From JABFXC01 sp045804265 (GTDB lineage: Bacteria > Gemmatimonadota > Gemmatimonadetes > Gemmatimonadales > Gemmatimonadaceae), in the NCBI GenBank assembly GCA_045804265.1, contig JBJMNK010000034.1, positions 1-64,000 of the forward strand: a stretch of DNA of 64,000 bases. The letters run 5' to 3'. Position 1 is the first letter of the stretch; every line of letters begins with the position of its first letter. The notes under the pieces are model-generated. The model saw nothing but the letters and a program-made list of their open reading frames with translations, was not told the origin of the DNA and searched no databases. Positions 36,101 to 45,142 of the stretch are shown piece by piece. The position numbers were made by a program, and so were the translations under genes.

Positions 36101-37728
36101 CGACGATGGTCGCCAACGTCGCGCTCCCGATCGACCTCGCGCTCGAGCCGCGCCCATCGCGGCTGCTCGACCTGCCGCTCAACGGCAGCGTCCGCGCCGA
36201 CAGCGCCGACCTCGCCGTGCTCGAGACGCTCGCGCCGGGACTCGACGTCACCGCCGGGCGGTTCAGCATCGCCGGAACGTTAGGCGGCAGCTGGGCGCGG
36301 CCGACGATCGAGGGACGCCTGGCGGTCAACGGCGGCGCGGCGGCGATCGCGAAGCTCGGCGTGCGAGTCAAGCGGGTCGAGGTCGCGATCGCGATGCACG
36401 GCGACAGTCTGTCGATCGACCGGTTGTCGGCGCAGAGCGACGACCCGGGCGAGAAGGGGACCATCGGTGCGCGCGGCTTCATCGATCTCGACTACCTCCA
36501 CCACGCCCCCGGCCAGAAATCGAACCCGACTTTCGGGCTCGACGTCGAGGCGCAGGGCTTCCACGCCCTCAGCGCGCGGAGCATCGGCGACATCCGCCTC
36601 TCGTCGCCCGGGCTGCACCTCGCCGGCTCGACCGGCAGCTCGACGCTCACCGGCACGGTCATCATCGACAAGGGGACGATCTACATCCCCGAGGTGACGA
36701 GGAAGCGCGTCATCGACGTGAACGACACGCTGCTCACCGAGTTCACCGGCGCGGCGCGCAACCGCGCGCTGCTCGGCGACGCCCCGACCTCGGTGGTGCA
36801 GGGGCTGCAGCTGCAGAACGTGCGGCTGGTGATCGGTCCCGAGGTCTGGCTGCGCTCGGCGGAAGCGGCGATCCAGCTCGGCGGCGAGGTGAACGTGACC
36901 AAGGGGCGCGACCCGACCATCGCCGCGTTAGGCGAGGCCGCGCCCGAGCAGCTCGCGCTCCAGGGCACGTTGACCGCCAACCGCGGGCAGTACCGGCTCG
37001 AGCTGAGCCCGGCCATCTCCCGCACCTTCGACGTGACCCGCGGGCGCCTGACGTTCGCCGGTGAGCCGGAGGTGAACCCGGCGCTCGACATCAGCGCGGT
37101 GCACACCGTCCGCACCGAGAACGGCCAGGACGTCCACGTCCGCGTCGCGATTCGCGGAACGCTCCTCGCTCCCGAGCTGGTGCTGAGCAGCGACGAGGGG
37201 CTGCAGATCTCGCAGACGGACCTGGTCAGCTACCTCGCCTTCGGGAAGCCGAGCTTCGAGGTCACCGGAACGGGAAGCGTGAACTACGCGAGCCTCGGCA
37301 CCGGGCTGATCTCGATGTCGGCCGGCGGGTTCGCCGCCAACCTGCTCCAGAACTCGCGACTCGGCTCGGCGATCGACGTCTTCAGCGTGCAGTCGGGGGT
37401 GGCCAACACCGACGTGACCCAGTCGCTCACCCCGCGCGAGCAGCTGGCCAACTCGCGCGTGACGTTAGGCAAGCAGCTCAATGAGCGTACCTTCATCGGC
37501 CTCGAGTCGGGGCTCTGCCTGCTCGGCCGCACCTCGACGAACAGCAGCGCGCTCGACCAGCTCGGGCTGACGATCAACCATCGGCTCGCCCACGGATTCG
37601 CCGTCTCGGCCGGCTACGAGCCGAGTGCGAGCGTGAAGCTCTGCGACCCGAACGGAGTGGCGCAGCAGCTGAGCAGCCAGCCGAAGCACCAGCTCGGCCT
37701 CGACCTCACGCGCACCTGGTCGTTCTGA
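33166..37728 (+). CDS. TamB-like translocation and assembly protein
   Basis: 1520 residues: N-terminal signal anchor (~8-30), an AsmA-like start (YVGDIHGGLLGGVIIDSLEI), a long beta-rich, low-cysteine middle, and the C-terminal DUF490/TamB domain (~1150-1520) ending in a barrel-like aromatic residue, QLGLDLTRTWSF. TamB proteins bridge inner and outer membranes as a hydrophobic groove for lipid transport and work with TamA-type barrels. Seven octamer copies, each read as x-Leu-Gly (Ala, Ser, Pro or Thr first), are the only TTA codons I noticed in it. Confidence 0.9.
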   Translation: MAGMSRRRFVALVSGLSLVVLGLLVGLVVVLITQTPYGRDKVRDIIVGRISPAVHGRMYVGDIHGGLLGGVIIDSLEIRDPDDSLLLASGPIKLDYNPRDLVDKRVLLSNAELTRPVFYARRHANGEWNFRRTFPGNGKKSVPIPGQRGFGDYIVADSVTIRDGRFILTMPWHPPDSLRGAKRDSAVRAALGSSEHEVRRTAEGYAKTWRWSGIDVESPYVRIADPDSVGQLYTAGKMSFKESDPPFLFSNMKAVARVHGDSVWLDVPHWDLPGSTGSAKGKVVWGSDLPVRYAIDVAGDSISFADVAWVYPTLPTEGGGHANVRIVNDPKNLDVIEYQLTKMDVRSTKSHLTGAMTFAVGAPVLAVKNLDVTATPIDFAFIRALNGKPFPVDWQGTISGTLHAAGGPLNRFKVDAANLVFRDAHVPGAETRATAKGELDILYPAFTLFRGLDVNVSSMDLRTIQYLYPNFPRLHGTNSGTATLDSSWLDVRFANGDLTWHDGPGEPTNVTGSGRVTYGEKFMTYDMTLDAKTLSLTELAQSYPMLPVRGLVSGPARISGTTEALDVNTTLTGAAGTVAFNGRLDSYPPGYAMRGQTTLTHLDVRTLLERADLPATDISAELDADVAGDSLSNLVGRLTTVVKPGSVVDGVRIFSGRARLAADAGRLHVDSLSLETTAATVFASGGIGLDPAVRDSLRVAVFVDSLGGLRRWVAADAADSLGGSFSVNGTLTGSIRALDARGTIAAASLYRAGSSASAIKGTFALRDVTSAPLGDVIVGIDSALVGGIALARMDGLVDLDGPGHGRVSLEARETSGQTARASADVLVRGDTIETRLDSLTLATDSSATGTRWRLTAPGRIVTSAAMIDVAPLRFEDGKGGTIAGSALLPASGPISGTLVGDKVPLRDLASFAQLHVPLGGLASFRVALTGSRPAPLLDWTALLQQPQTASVRLDRIEANGKYADRSFGATARFYRGQQATMVANVALPIDLALEPRPSRLLDLPLNGSVRADSADLAVLETLAPGLDVTAGRFSIAGTLGGSWARPTIEGRLAVNGGAAAIAKLGVRVKRVEVAIAMHGDSLSIDRLSAQSDDPGEKGTIGARGFIDLDYLHHAPGQKSNPTFGLDVEAQGFHALSARSIGDIRLSSPGLHLAGSTGSSTLTGTVIIDKGTIYIPEVTRKRVIDVNDTLLTEFTGAARNRALLGDAPTSVVQGLQLQNVRLVIGPEVWLRSAEAAIQLGGEVNVTKGRDPTIAALGEAAPEQLALQGTLTANRGQYRLELSPAISRTFDVTRGRLTFAGEPEVNPALDISAVHTVRTENGQDVHVRVAIRGTLLAPELVLSSDEGLQISQTDLVSYLAFGKPSFEVTGTGSVNYASLGTGLISMSAGGFAANLLQNSRLGSAIDVFSVQSGVANTDVTQSLTPREQLANSRVTLGKQLNERTFIGLESGLCLLGRTSTNSSALDQLGLTINHRLAHGFAVSAGYEPSASVKLCDPNGVAQQLSSQPKHQLGLDLTRTWSF

Positions 37729-38609
37729 TGCGCCGCGTGCTTCTCGTCGCGAACCCGGCCTCGCGACGAGGCACGAAGCTGCGCGCGGCCGCCCTCGGCG
37801 CCTTCGCCGAGGCCGGGATCGAGTGCGAGACCGAGCTCACCGACCACCCCGGCCACGCCGGCGAGATCTGCCGGGCGCGGGCCGCCGGCTTCGACGCCGT
37901 CTTCGCGTTAGGCGGCGACGGCACGGCGATGGAAGTAGTCGGTGCGCTGGCCAACAGCGGCCAGCCGGTGGCGATCCTCCCCGGCGGCACCGGGAACCTG
38001 ATCGCCCGGGCGTTAGGCACCCCGCTTGTGATGCGCCGCGCGGTGCGGGCGCTGATCGACGGGGAGCTCAAGCGCGTGGACCTCGGCATCCTCGACGACG
38101 GGCGCCGCTTCGCCTTCGCCGCAGGAGTCGGGATCGACAGCCAGATGATCGAGAATACCTCGCCCTGGCTCAAGCGATTCATCGGTGTCGGTGCCTACGT
38201 CTTCGCCGCGGCGGGGGCGATCTTCCGCCGGCAGAACATCCACGTGCGGGCCACCGTGGACGGGGAGCTCATCGAGCGCGAGGCCGCCTCGGTGATGCTG
38301 ACCAATTTCGGGGCAGTGCTCAATGATCGGCTCTCCCTTGGCCCCGGGATCCGTCAAGATGACGGAAAGCTGGACCTGTGCGTCTTTAGTCCGGGAGGGC
38401 TGACGGACGCGATCCGGATCCTCTGGCGGCTGGCGCGGAAGGACTTCCGCACCGACCCGTGCATGCTGTTCCGCGCGGGTGCCGTCTTCCGGATCGAGAC
38501 CGATCCTCCCTGTCAGGCGCAGGCTGATGGCGACCTGCTCGGGCCCACGCCGTTCGGTGCCCGGGTCGAGCCGCTCGCAGCCACGCTCCTGGTACCGCGC
38601 AGGAAATAG
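37728..38609 (+). CDS. Diacylglycerol kinase-like lipid kinase, second paralogue
   Basis: 293 residues of the DAGK catalytic family: LLVANPASRRG, GGDGTAMEV at ~62-70, and LPGGTGNLIARALG at ~85-98. Its ATG overlaps the TamB stop (TGATG), so it is co-translated with the TAM system. That context suggests a role in envelope lipid metabolism, such as recycling diacylglycerol; this is inference. It differs clearly from the paralogue at 8862. Two octamer copies. Confidence 0.9.
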   Translation: MRRVLLVANPASRRGTKLRAAALGAFAEAGIECETELTDHPGHAGEICRARAAGFDAVFALGGDGTAMEVVGALANSGQPVAILPGGTGNLIARALGTPLVMRRAVRALIDGELKRVDLGILDDGRRFAFAAGVGIDSQMIENTSPWLKRFIGVGAYVFAAAGAIFRRQNIHVRATVDGELIEREAASVMLTNFGAVLNDRLSLGPGIRQDDGKLDLCVFSPGGLTDAIRILWRLARKDFRTDPCMLFRAGAVFRIETDPPCQAQADGDLLGPTPFGARVEPLAATLLVPRRK

Positions 38610-38674
38610 CCAGCCAGCTGTCGACAAAACATACGCTTCGGGATCACGCCTAACGGCGCGGTTCGCGCACATCC

Positions 38675-41600
38675 ATGACCGACATCCCCCCGTCCGGCGG
38701 CTCCTCGTCCGCGCCACCCGCCCGTCCCACGGCGCCGCTCGTCGCGCCCGTCGGCCCGGACGGGACGGCCGCGTCGGCGCGCGGCGAGCCGGCGGAGGCG
38801 GTGCGCGAGCTGTCGCGCGATCGCGACCATCTCTTCCTCCTGCACGAAGCGCTGGTCGAGGCCGAGCAGCAGACGACGCTCGAGGCGCGCCTCGACGTCA
38901 TCGTCAACGCGATCCGGAAGATCGGTTTCGGCCGCGTCGTCATCACGCTCCGCAACGAGAACCTCGACCAGACGAAGCTCGTCTCGGTCGGGCTCACGCC
39001 TGAGGACACGCGCGAGCTGCGCGATCGTCCGGCGCCCGGGGTGGTCTGGAAGCGGCGCCTCCAGTCGCTCGAGCGCTTCCGCGTCTCGCAGTCGTACTAC
39101 CTCGACGCCAGCGACGAGTGGATCGCCCGCGAATTCCACGGCGGTCTCTCCAGCCGCCTCGAGCCGAGCGTCGATCCGCAGTGGAATCCGCGCGACGCGC
39201 TGCTCGTGCCGCTGAAGGGGAGCGACGGCCGCATCATCGCCACCCTCGTCCTCGACGACCCGACCGACCGCCATCGCCCGACGCTGGCGCGCATCCGCAC
39301 CGTCGAGCTATTCGGCCAGCAGGTCGCCTACATGATCGAGCAGGCGGAGCTGGTCGAGATCGCGCGCCGTCGCGCCGACCGCCTCGCCCGCCTGCACGAA
39401 GTCGGCGTCATGCTCGCCCGCTCGCTCGACGAGAACGACATCGTCGAGGAGCTCGCGCGCCAGATCGGCCGCGTCGTGAACTGCGACGGGATCGTCATCG
39501 CCTCGCCCGACGTCGAGGAGAACTTCGTGACCACGCTCTTCCGGTCTGTTCGTGGAATCCGGCGTGCCCGTAACCCGGCACCGTTAGGCCACGGGCCGAT
39601 CGGCGAGGTCGCGCGCACCGGCCGCGCGGTCCGCATCAGCGACTACGACCCGAACAAGAACGCCCTCGCTTCGGCCGATGACGTGGTCGGCGACGGCGGG
39701 CCGGCGCGCTCGCTGCTCGTCGTGCCGATGCTCGTCGGCGCGAAGCTGCTCGGCGTGATCGCGGTCTACGCGTCGAAGCCGGACCAGTACGGCGCCGAGG
39801 ACGAGGAGGTGCTGCACACGATGGCGGCGCAGACGGCGACCGCCGTCATCAACGCGCGCCACTACGCCGAGTCGCAGCGCGAGCAGCGCGCCGGCGAGGC
39901 GGTGGCCGACGTCGCGCGCGCGGTCGGCGAGTCGCTGCGCCTGCACCAGGTGCTGCCCCTCATCCTCCGGCACGCGACGGCGCTGCTCCGCTCCGAAGGC
40001 GCGTGCATCGCGCTTCGCACCGGGACCGGCACCGACCTCGACGTCGTCGAGGCATCCGGGATCGCGAAGAACATCCTCGGCATGCGCATCCCGCTCGCGG
40101 GGAGCCTGAGCGGCCGGGCAATGGAGCAGGGGAAGACGCTGATCTCGAACGACCTCACCGTCGACCCGACCGGCTACCGCCCGTCGATCGAGGCGGCGAA
40201 GATGCAGAAGATCATCATCGCGCCGCTGAACACGAAGCGGGGAACGTTAGGCGTGCTCGAGGTGATCAATCGCGAGAACGACTTCACCGACGCCGATGCC
40301 CGCGTCCTCCACCGCCTCGCCGAACAGGTCGCGGTCGCGGTCGTGAACGCGCGGCTGTTCGAGGAAGTCACGCTGCTCGGCGAGCGCCACCGCCGCGTGG
40401 TCGAGACGGCGAACGACGCCATCGTGATCACCGACCTCGATCGGCGGATCGCCTTCGCCAACCCCGCGGCCGAAGCGCTGTTCGGCCGCGGCGGCGACCT
40501 GCTCGGCGTGCACGTGGCCGACACCGTCGCGCCGGAGATGCGCGATGAGGTCGGCGCTCACGAGCGCGCGGGCTTCGCCGGCGAGCCGCAGCGTTATGAC
40601 TCGGTCGTGCTGCGCCCCGGCGGCGAGCGGCGCTATGTGGCCGTCAGCACCGCGCCGCTCCGCGAGGGGGAGAAGATCACCGGCACGGTCGCCTCGCTGC
40701 GCGACGTCACGGCCGAGCGCCGCGCCCGCGACGCGATGAGCCAGTCGGAGGCGCGCTATCGCCATCTCGTTGAGTCGGCGTCGGACGCGATCTACACGCT
40801 CGACGTCCGCGGCGCGATCACCTCGGCCAACGAAGCGACCTGCCTGCTCAGCGGGCGGAAGAGCGAGGAGCTGCTTGGCCGGAGCATCCTCCCGCTCGTG
40901 CGCGAGGAGGACGTGGACGAGGTGCGCCACAACTTCCGCCTCGCGCTGAGCGGCGAGTCGCGCCGTTATGACGCGCACATCGTGACGCCGGCCGGCGAGG
41001 AGCGGCTGGTCTCGGTGACCAACACGCCGATCCGCCACGGCGGCGCCGTGCTCGGCGTCCTCGGTGTCGCCCGCGACATCACCGCCGACCGCGCCCGCGC
41101 CGAGGCGCTCGAGCGGTCGGAGGCGCGCTACGAGCGACTGGTCGAGTCGGCCGCCGACTCGATCTTCACCCTCGACCGCGACTTCCGCTTCACGGCCGTG
41201 AACCGCGCCCTCGAGCAGTCGACGGGGCGCGACCGCGCGACGCTCATCGGCCACTCGGTGCTCGAGCTCTGCGACCAGCGCGACTGCGCGATCATGGAAG
41301 AAGTGCTGCGCCAGACCCTGGCCGGCGAGCGCCCGCGCGTCGAGGTGCGTCTCATCGGCGCCGACGGCGAGCCGCGGCCGGCGTCGCTGATCGCCGCCCC
41401 GATCCTCGAGCGCGGCGAGGTCGTCGGAGCGTTAGGCATCGTCCGCGACGTCACCGACGAGAAGCGGCTCGTCGAGCAGCTGCTGCAGCAGGAGAAGCTG
41501 GCCGCGATCGGCCAGCTGGTGAGCGGAGTCGCGCACGAGCTCAACAACCCGCTCGCCGGGCTGCTCGCCTTCTCGCAGCTGCTGATGTCGCAGGACGAGC

Positions 41601-42580
41601 CGACCGAGGAGCGCCGCCGCGCGGTCGAGAGCATCAACCATGAAGCGCGCCGCGCGTCGAAGATCGTCCGCAACCTGCTGACCTTCGCCCGCCGCCACCA
41701 GCCCGAGCGCCAGGCGACCGACATCAACCGCATCGTCACCGACACGGTGGAGCTGCGCAACTACGCGCTCCGCGTCGCGCGCATCGACCTCGTGCTCAAC
41801 CTCGACCAGTCGCTGCCGCCGACGTGGGCCGACCCGTTCCAGCTGCAGCAGGTCGTGCTCAACCTCCTCACCAACGCCGAGCAGGCGATGGAAGAATGGA
41901 GCGGGCCTCGCACGATCTGCTTCGAGACGCTGATGCGCGACGACACGCTCGTGCTGCGCGTCGTCGACAGTGGTCCCGGCATCGACGAGCGGTCGATGGA
42001 CAAGATCTTCACGCCGTTCTACACGACGAAGGCGGTCGGCAAGGGGACGGGGCTCGGGCTCTCGATCTCGGATGGCATCATCCGCGAGCACGGCGGACGT
42101 ATCCTCGCCGAGTCGGTGCCCGGTGCCGGCGCGACGTTCACGGTCGAGCTGCCGCGGATCGCGCCGCCATCGGCGGACGACGGTGCCGCCGAGGGCGCGC
42201 CGGCCGACAGCACGCGCAAGTGGCGCATCCTCATCGCCGACGACGAGAGCTCGGTGCGCGAGGCGCTGCAGCTCTTCCTGCGATCGTTAGGCCACAAGGT
42301 GGACGTCGCGAGCTCGGGGCTGGAAGCGATCGCCCGACTCGAGGCGCACCAGTACGACGCGATCCTCCTCGACCTGCGCATGCCTGACGTCTCCGGGATG
42401 GCGGTCTACGACAAGCTGCTGCAGCGCGACCCGCAGCTGGCGAAGCGCGTGATCTTCGTGACCGGCGACGTGCACAGCGGCGCGGCCGGTGACTTCGTGC
42501 TCAAGAGCGGGCGTCCGTACATCAGCAAGCCGTTCGTCCTCGAGGACGTGGCTCGACTCATCTCAGCGGCGGCAGCCTGA
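38675..42580 (+). CDS. Large hybrid histidine kinase: GAF-GAF-GAF-PAS-PAS-PAS-HisKA-ATPase-receiver
   Basis: 1301 residues, soluble. After a Pro/Ala N-terminus come three GAF-like modules (~55-215, 235-400, 415-565), three PAS modules starting near 571, 692 and 815, HisKA with His954 (GVAHELNNPLAG), HATPase_c with VDSGPGIDERS and GKGTGLGLSIS, and a receiver with Asp1233 (ILLDLRMPD). The GAF/PAS stack could sense several ligands, light or redox state. Its stop shares a base with the start of the NtrC-type regulator, the probable partner. Confidence 0.92.
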   Translation: MTDIPPSGGSSSAPPARPTAPLVAPVGPDGTAASARGEPAEAVRELSRDRDHLFLLHEALVEAEQQTTLEARLDVIVNAIRKIGFGRVVITLRNENLDQTKLVSVGLTPEDTRELRDRPAPGVVWKRRLQSLERFRVSQSYYLDASDEWIAREFHGGLSSRLEPSVDPQWNPRDALLVPLKGSDGRIIATLVLDDPTDRHRPTLARIRTVELFGQQVAYMIEQAELVEIARRRADRLARLHEVGVMLARSLDENDIVEELARQIGRVVNCDGIVIASPDVEENFVTTLFRSVRGIRRARNPAPLGHGPIGEVARTGRAVRISDYDPNKNALASADDVVGDGGPARSLLVVPMLVGAKLLGVIAVYASKPDQYGAEDEEVLHTMAAQTATAVINARHYAESQREQRAGEAVADVARAVGESLRLHQVLPLILRHATALLRSEGACIALRTGTGTDLDVVEASGIAKNILGMRIPLAGSLSGRAMEQGKTLISNDLTVDPTGYRPSIEAAKMQKIIIAPLNTKRGTLGVLEVINRENDFTDADARVLHRLAEQVAVAVVNARLFEEVTLLGERHRRVVETANDAIVITDLDRRIAFANPAAEALFGRGGDLLGVHVADTVAPEMRDEVGAHERAGFAGEPQRYDSVVLRPGGERRYVAVSTAPLREGEKITGTVASLRDVTAERRARDAMSQSEARYRHLVESASDAIYTLDVRGAITSANEATCLLSGRKSEELLGRSILPLVREEDVDEVRHNFRLALSGESRRYDAHIVTPAGEERLVSVTNTPIRHGGAVLGVLGVARDITADRARAEALERSEARYERLVESAADSIFTLDRDFRFTAVNRALEQSTGRDRATLIGHSVLELCDQRDCAIMEEVLRQTLAGERPRVEVRLIGADGEPRPASLIAAPILERGEVVGALGIVRDVTDEKRLVEQLLQQEKLAAIGQLVSGVAHELNNPLAGLLAFSQLLMSQDEPTEERRRAVESINHEARRASKIVRNLLTFARRHQPERQATDINRIVTDTVELRNYALRVARIDLVLNLDQSLPPTWADPFQLQQVVLNLLTNAEQAMEEWSGPRTICFETLMRDDTLVLRVVDSGPGIDERSMDKIFTPFYTTKAVGKGTGLGLSISDGIIREHGGRILAESVPGAGATFTVELPRIAPPSADDGAAEGAPADSTRKWRILIADDESSVREALQLFLRSLGHKVDVASSGLEAIARLEAHQYDAILLDLRMPDVSGMAVYDKLLQRDPQLAKRVIFVTGDVHSGAAGDFVLKSGRPYISKPFVLEDVARLISAAAA

Positions 42581-43929
42581 TGGCGATCATCCTCATCATC
42601 GACGACGAGCCGGACATCACGTCCACGTTCGTGCGCTTCTTCGAGCGCGCACGGCACGAGGTCGCCGTCGCCCACACCGCGGCCGAAGGGCTCGAGGCAT
42701 TCCGCCGCGCGCGCCCGGACCTCGTGCTGCTCGACCTGCACCTGCCTGACGCGTCGGGACTCGACGTGCTCGCCGAGCTGCAGCGCGAGGAAGCGGTGGT
42801 CATCATGATCACCGGGCAGGGCGACATCGAGGTCGCGGTCGAGTCGATGCGCGCCGGCGCCGAGAACTTCCTCCCGAAGCCGGTCGAGCTGGCCCACCTC
42901 GGTGCCGCCGCGGATCGCGCGCTGGAGAAGGCGAAGCTGCGCGAGATGAACCGCTTCCTCACCTCTCGTCGCGGCGACGCTCGCGCCGGTGGCGCGGTGC
43001 TCGGCGTCTCGCCGGCGATGACCGACGTCGCCAGCCAGATCGGCCTCCTCGCGCGCAGCGACAAGACGACCGCCCTGCTGCTCGGCGAGAGCGGGACGGG
43101 GAAGGGACGCGTGGCCGAGCTGATCCACGACCAGAGCCCGCGCGCGGGGAAGCCGTTCGTCGAGGTGAACTGCGCCAGCCTGACGGCGGCGATGCTCGAC
43201 TCGGAGCTGTTCGGCCACGAGAAGGAAGCGTTAGGCGACGCCCGCGAGCGGCGGATCGGGCTGGTCGAGATCGCCAACGGCGGCTCGCTCTTCCTCGACG
43301 AGATCGCCGACCTCGACGCGACGCTGCAGCCCAAGCTGCTGCGCGTTCTCGAGGGAAAGAGCTTTCGCCGGCTGGGCGGAACAGATGAAGTGCGCGTCGA
43401 GGTGCGACTGATCGCGGCGACGAGCAAGGACCTCGTCAACGAAGTGACCGCGGGGCGGTTCCGTGAGGATCTGTACTATCGGTTGAGCGTGATGCCGATC
43501 ACCCTGCCGCCGCTGCGGGCGCGGGCGCGCGAGGACCTGGTGCAGCTCATCGGCGCGGTGCTGGACGAGCTGCGTCCGCAGCTGGGAGAGGCACCCGATG
43601 GGATCGCCGACGCCGCGCTCGAGCGCTTGCTGAAATACGCCTGGCCAGGCAACATTCGCGAGCTGCGAAACGTGCTCGAGCGGGCGATGATCATGGGGCG
43701 CGGTGCGCCGGAGATCGTTCCGATGCATCTTCCTTCCGAAGTGCGCGACGCGAGCGGTGCGTACGTCGAGCACTACACGCCGAAGTCGCTCGAGGAAGTG
43801 GAGCGGGTGCACATGGAGCGCACGCTCCGCGCGCACAGCGGCAACCGGACGCGGGCGGCGCGCGAGCTCGGCATCTCGCGCGCGACACTGATCAAAAAGA
43901 TCAAGGACTACAACTTGGACGGTCGATGA
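42580..43929 (+). CDS. NtrC-type response regulator lacking the GAFTGA motif
   Basis: 449 residues: receiver with Asp52, AAA+ domain with Walker A GESGTGKG (~169) and Walker B GSLFLDEIAD, and a C-terminal Fis-type HTH (NRTRAARELGISRATLIKKI). The loop that contacts sigma-54, normally GAFTGA after LFGHEK, reads EALGDA (residues 216-221), and its Ala-Leu-Gly comes from an octamer copy at 43229. Without GAFTGA it may not activate sigma-54 polymerase and could work with sigma-70 or as a repressor. Coupled to the kinase upstream. Confidence 0.92.
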   Translation: MAIILIIDDEPDITSTFVRFFERARHEVAVAHTAAEGLEAFRRARPDLVLLDLHLPDASGLDVLAELQREEAVVIMITGQGDIEVAVESMRAGAENFLPKPVELAHLGAAADRALEKAKLREMNRFLTSRRGDARAGGAVLGVSPAMTDVASQIGLLARSDKTTALLLGESGTGKGRVAELIHDQSPRAGKPFVEVNCASLTAAMLDSELFGHEKEALGDARERRIGLVEIANGGSLFLDEIADLDATLQPKLLRVLEGKSFRRLGGTDEVRVEVRLIAATSKDLVNEVTAGRFREDLYYRLSVMPITLPPLRARAREDLVQLIGAVLDELRPQLGEAPDGIADAALERLLKYAWPGNIRELRNVLERAMIMGRGAPEIVPMHLPSEVRDASGAYVEHYTPKSLEEVERVHMERTLRAHSGNRTRAARELGISRATLIKKIKDYNLDGR

Positions 43930-44117
43930 CCGAGCTCAAGGAACGCGACATGATGGTGTGCCGGGCGTGCGGGAAGGAGGAGCGCGCGTCCGAGGGATAC
44001 CCGTGCGTGGACTGCGGGACGTTCATCTGCATGATCTGCAACTTCCGCGGCGTCTCGCTGTGCAAGGTCTGCCAGGAGCTGCGTGACGAGCAGGCCGGGG
44101 AGGCGGGGCGCAAGTGA
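43926..44117 (+). CDS. Small zinc-ribbon protein
   Basis: 63 residues with four Cys pairs: CRAC (12-15), CVDC (27-30), CMIC (35-38) and CKVC (46-49), enough for two zinc sites in a ribbon or RING-like fold. Its ATG overlaps the NtrC-type stop (ATGA) and its end overlaps the next gene's GTG, so it is translated within the operon. It may be a partner or adaptor for the regulator, or bind RNA or protein. Function unknown. Confidence 0.75.
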   Translation: MTELKERDMMVCRACGKEERASEGYPCVDCGTFICMICNFRGVSLCKVCQELRDEQAGEAGRK

Positions 44118-45142
44118 CTTCTCCGCACGGCTCGATCCGGATCGACACCAGCCCCGCGTTCGCATCGTTAGGCATCGCCGTCGGCCACGCGACCGACGAA
44201 GACGGCGCGACGGGATGCACCGTCGTCCGTCCGCTCGAAGGGGCGATGCGCGGTGCCGCCGCCGTCGTCGGCCGCGCGACCGGGACGCGCGACCTGCTGC
44301 CGCTCACCACTCACCACCTCGTGGACCGGGTGGACGCGATCTTCCTCACCGGTGGCTCGGCCTATGGGCTCGACGCCGCCGCCGGGGTGATGCAGTGGAT
44401 GGAAGAGCACGGCCGCGGCTACAACGTCGGCGCCGGCGTGGTGCCGATCGTCCCGGCCGCCGTGATCTTTGACCTCGCGCCGCTCGGTCGCTTCGACTCG
44501 CGGCCGACGGCGCGAATGGCGTGGGAGGCGTGCGAGGTCGCGCGCGCCGACCAGATCGAGGAAGGGAGCGTCGGCGCCGGGACCGGCGCGACCGTCGGCA
44601 AGGCAGCCGGCCCCGGGTGCGCGATGAAGGGCGGCTTCGGGGCGGCGACCGCGCGCTCCGGCCACCTCGTCGCCGGCGCGGTCGCGGTCGTCAATGCGTT
44701 AGGCGACGTCCGCGATTCGCGCGGCCGCATCATCGCCGGCACGCGCCAGGAAGGCGGCGGCTGGGCCGACTCGGTGGTGCTCCTCGCCGGCGGCGGCCAG
44801 CGTTCGTTCGCCGCCGAGTCGCCGGCACCGGTGAACACGACGCTCGCCGTGGTCGCGGTCAGCGCCGCGTTCTCGCGCGCCGACCTCGGCGCCGTCGCCG
44901 AAGCGGCGACCGCTGCGCTGTACAAGCGCGTGACCCCCTCCGGCACGGCCTTCGACGGCGACATCGTCTTCGCGCTCGCCCCGCTCGAGGGCGAGCGGGG
45001 GGACCCGGTCGCCGCGGGCGTGCTTGCCACCGCCGCGCTCGAGGAAGCGATCGAGCGTGCGGTGCGCCTCGCCCGTGGTCGCGATGGAGTCCCCGGGCTC
45101 GCCGACGAGGGTGACCCGTTCGCCGGGGCGCACACCCGATGA
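44114..45142 (+). CDS. P1-family (DmpA/NylC-type) peptidase
   Basis: 342 residues of the P1/S58 N-terminal-nucleophile family: FLTGGSAYGLDAAAGVMQW, GATVGKAAG and the autoprocessing region PVNTTLAVVAV, where the chain would be cut between Asn and Thr to expose the catalytic Thr, as in NylC. Members act as aminopeptidases or amidases on D- or beta-amino acid peptides or 6-aminohexanoate oligomers. Substrate unknown. GTG start overlaps the zinc-ribbon stop. Confidence 0.87.
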   Translation: MTSPHGSIRIDTSPAFASLGIAVGHATDEDGATGCTVVRPLEGAMRGAAAVVGRATGTRDLLPLTTHHLVDRVDAIFLTGGSAYGLDAAAGVMQWMEEHGRGYNVGAGVVPIVPAAVIFDLAPLGRFDSRPTARMAWEACEVARADQIEEGSVGAGTGATVGKAAGPGCAMKGGFGAATARSGHLVAGAVAVVNALGDVRDSRGRIIAGTRQEGGGWADSVVLLAGGGQRSFAAESPAPVNTTLAVVAVSAAFSRADLGAVAEAATAALYKRVTPSGTAFDGDIVFALAPLEGERGDPVAAGVLATAALEEAIERAVRLARGRDGVPGLADEGDPFAGAHTR

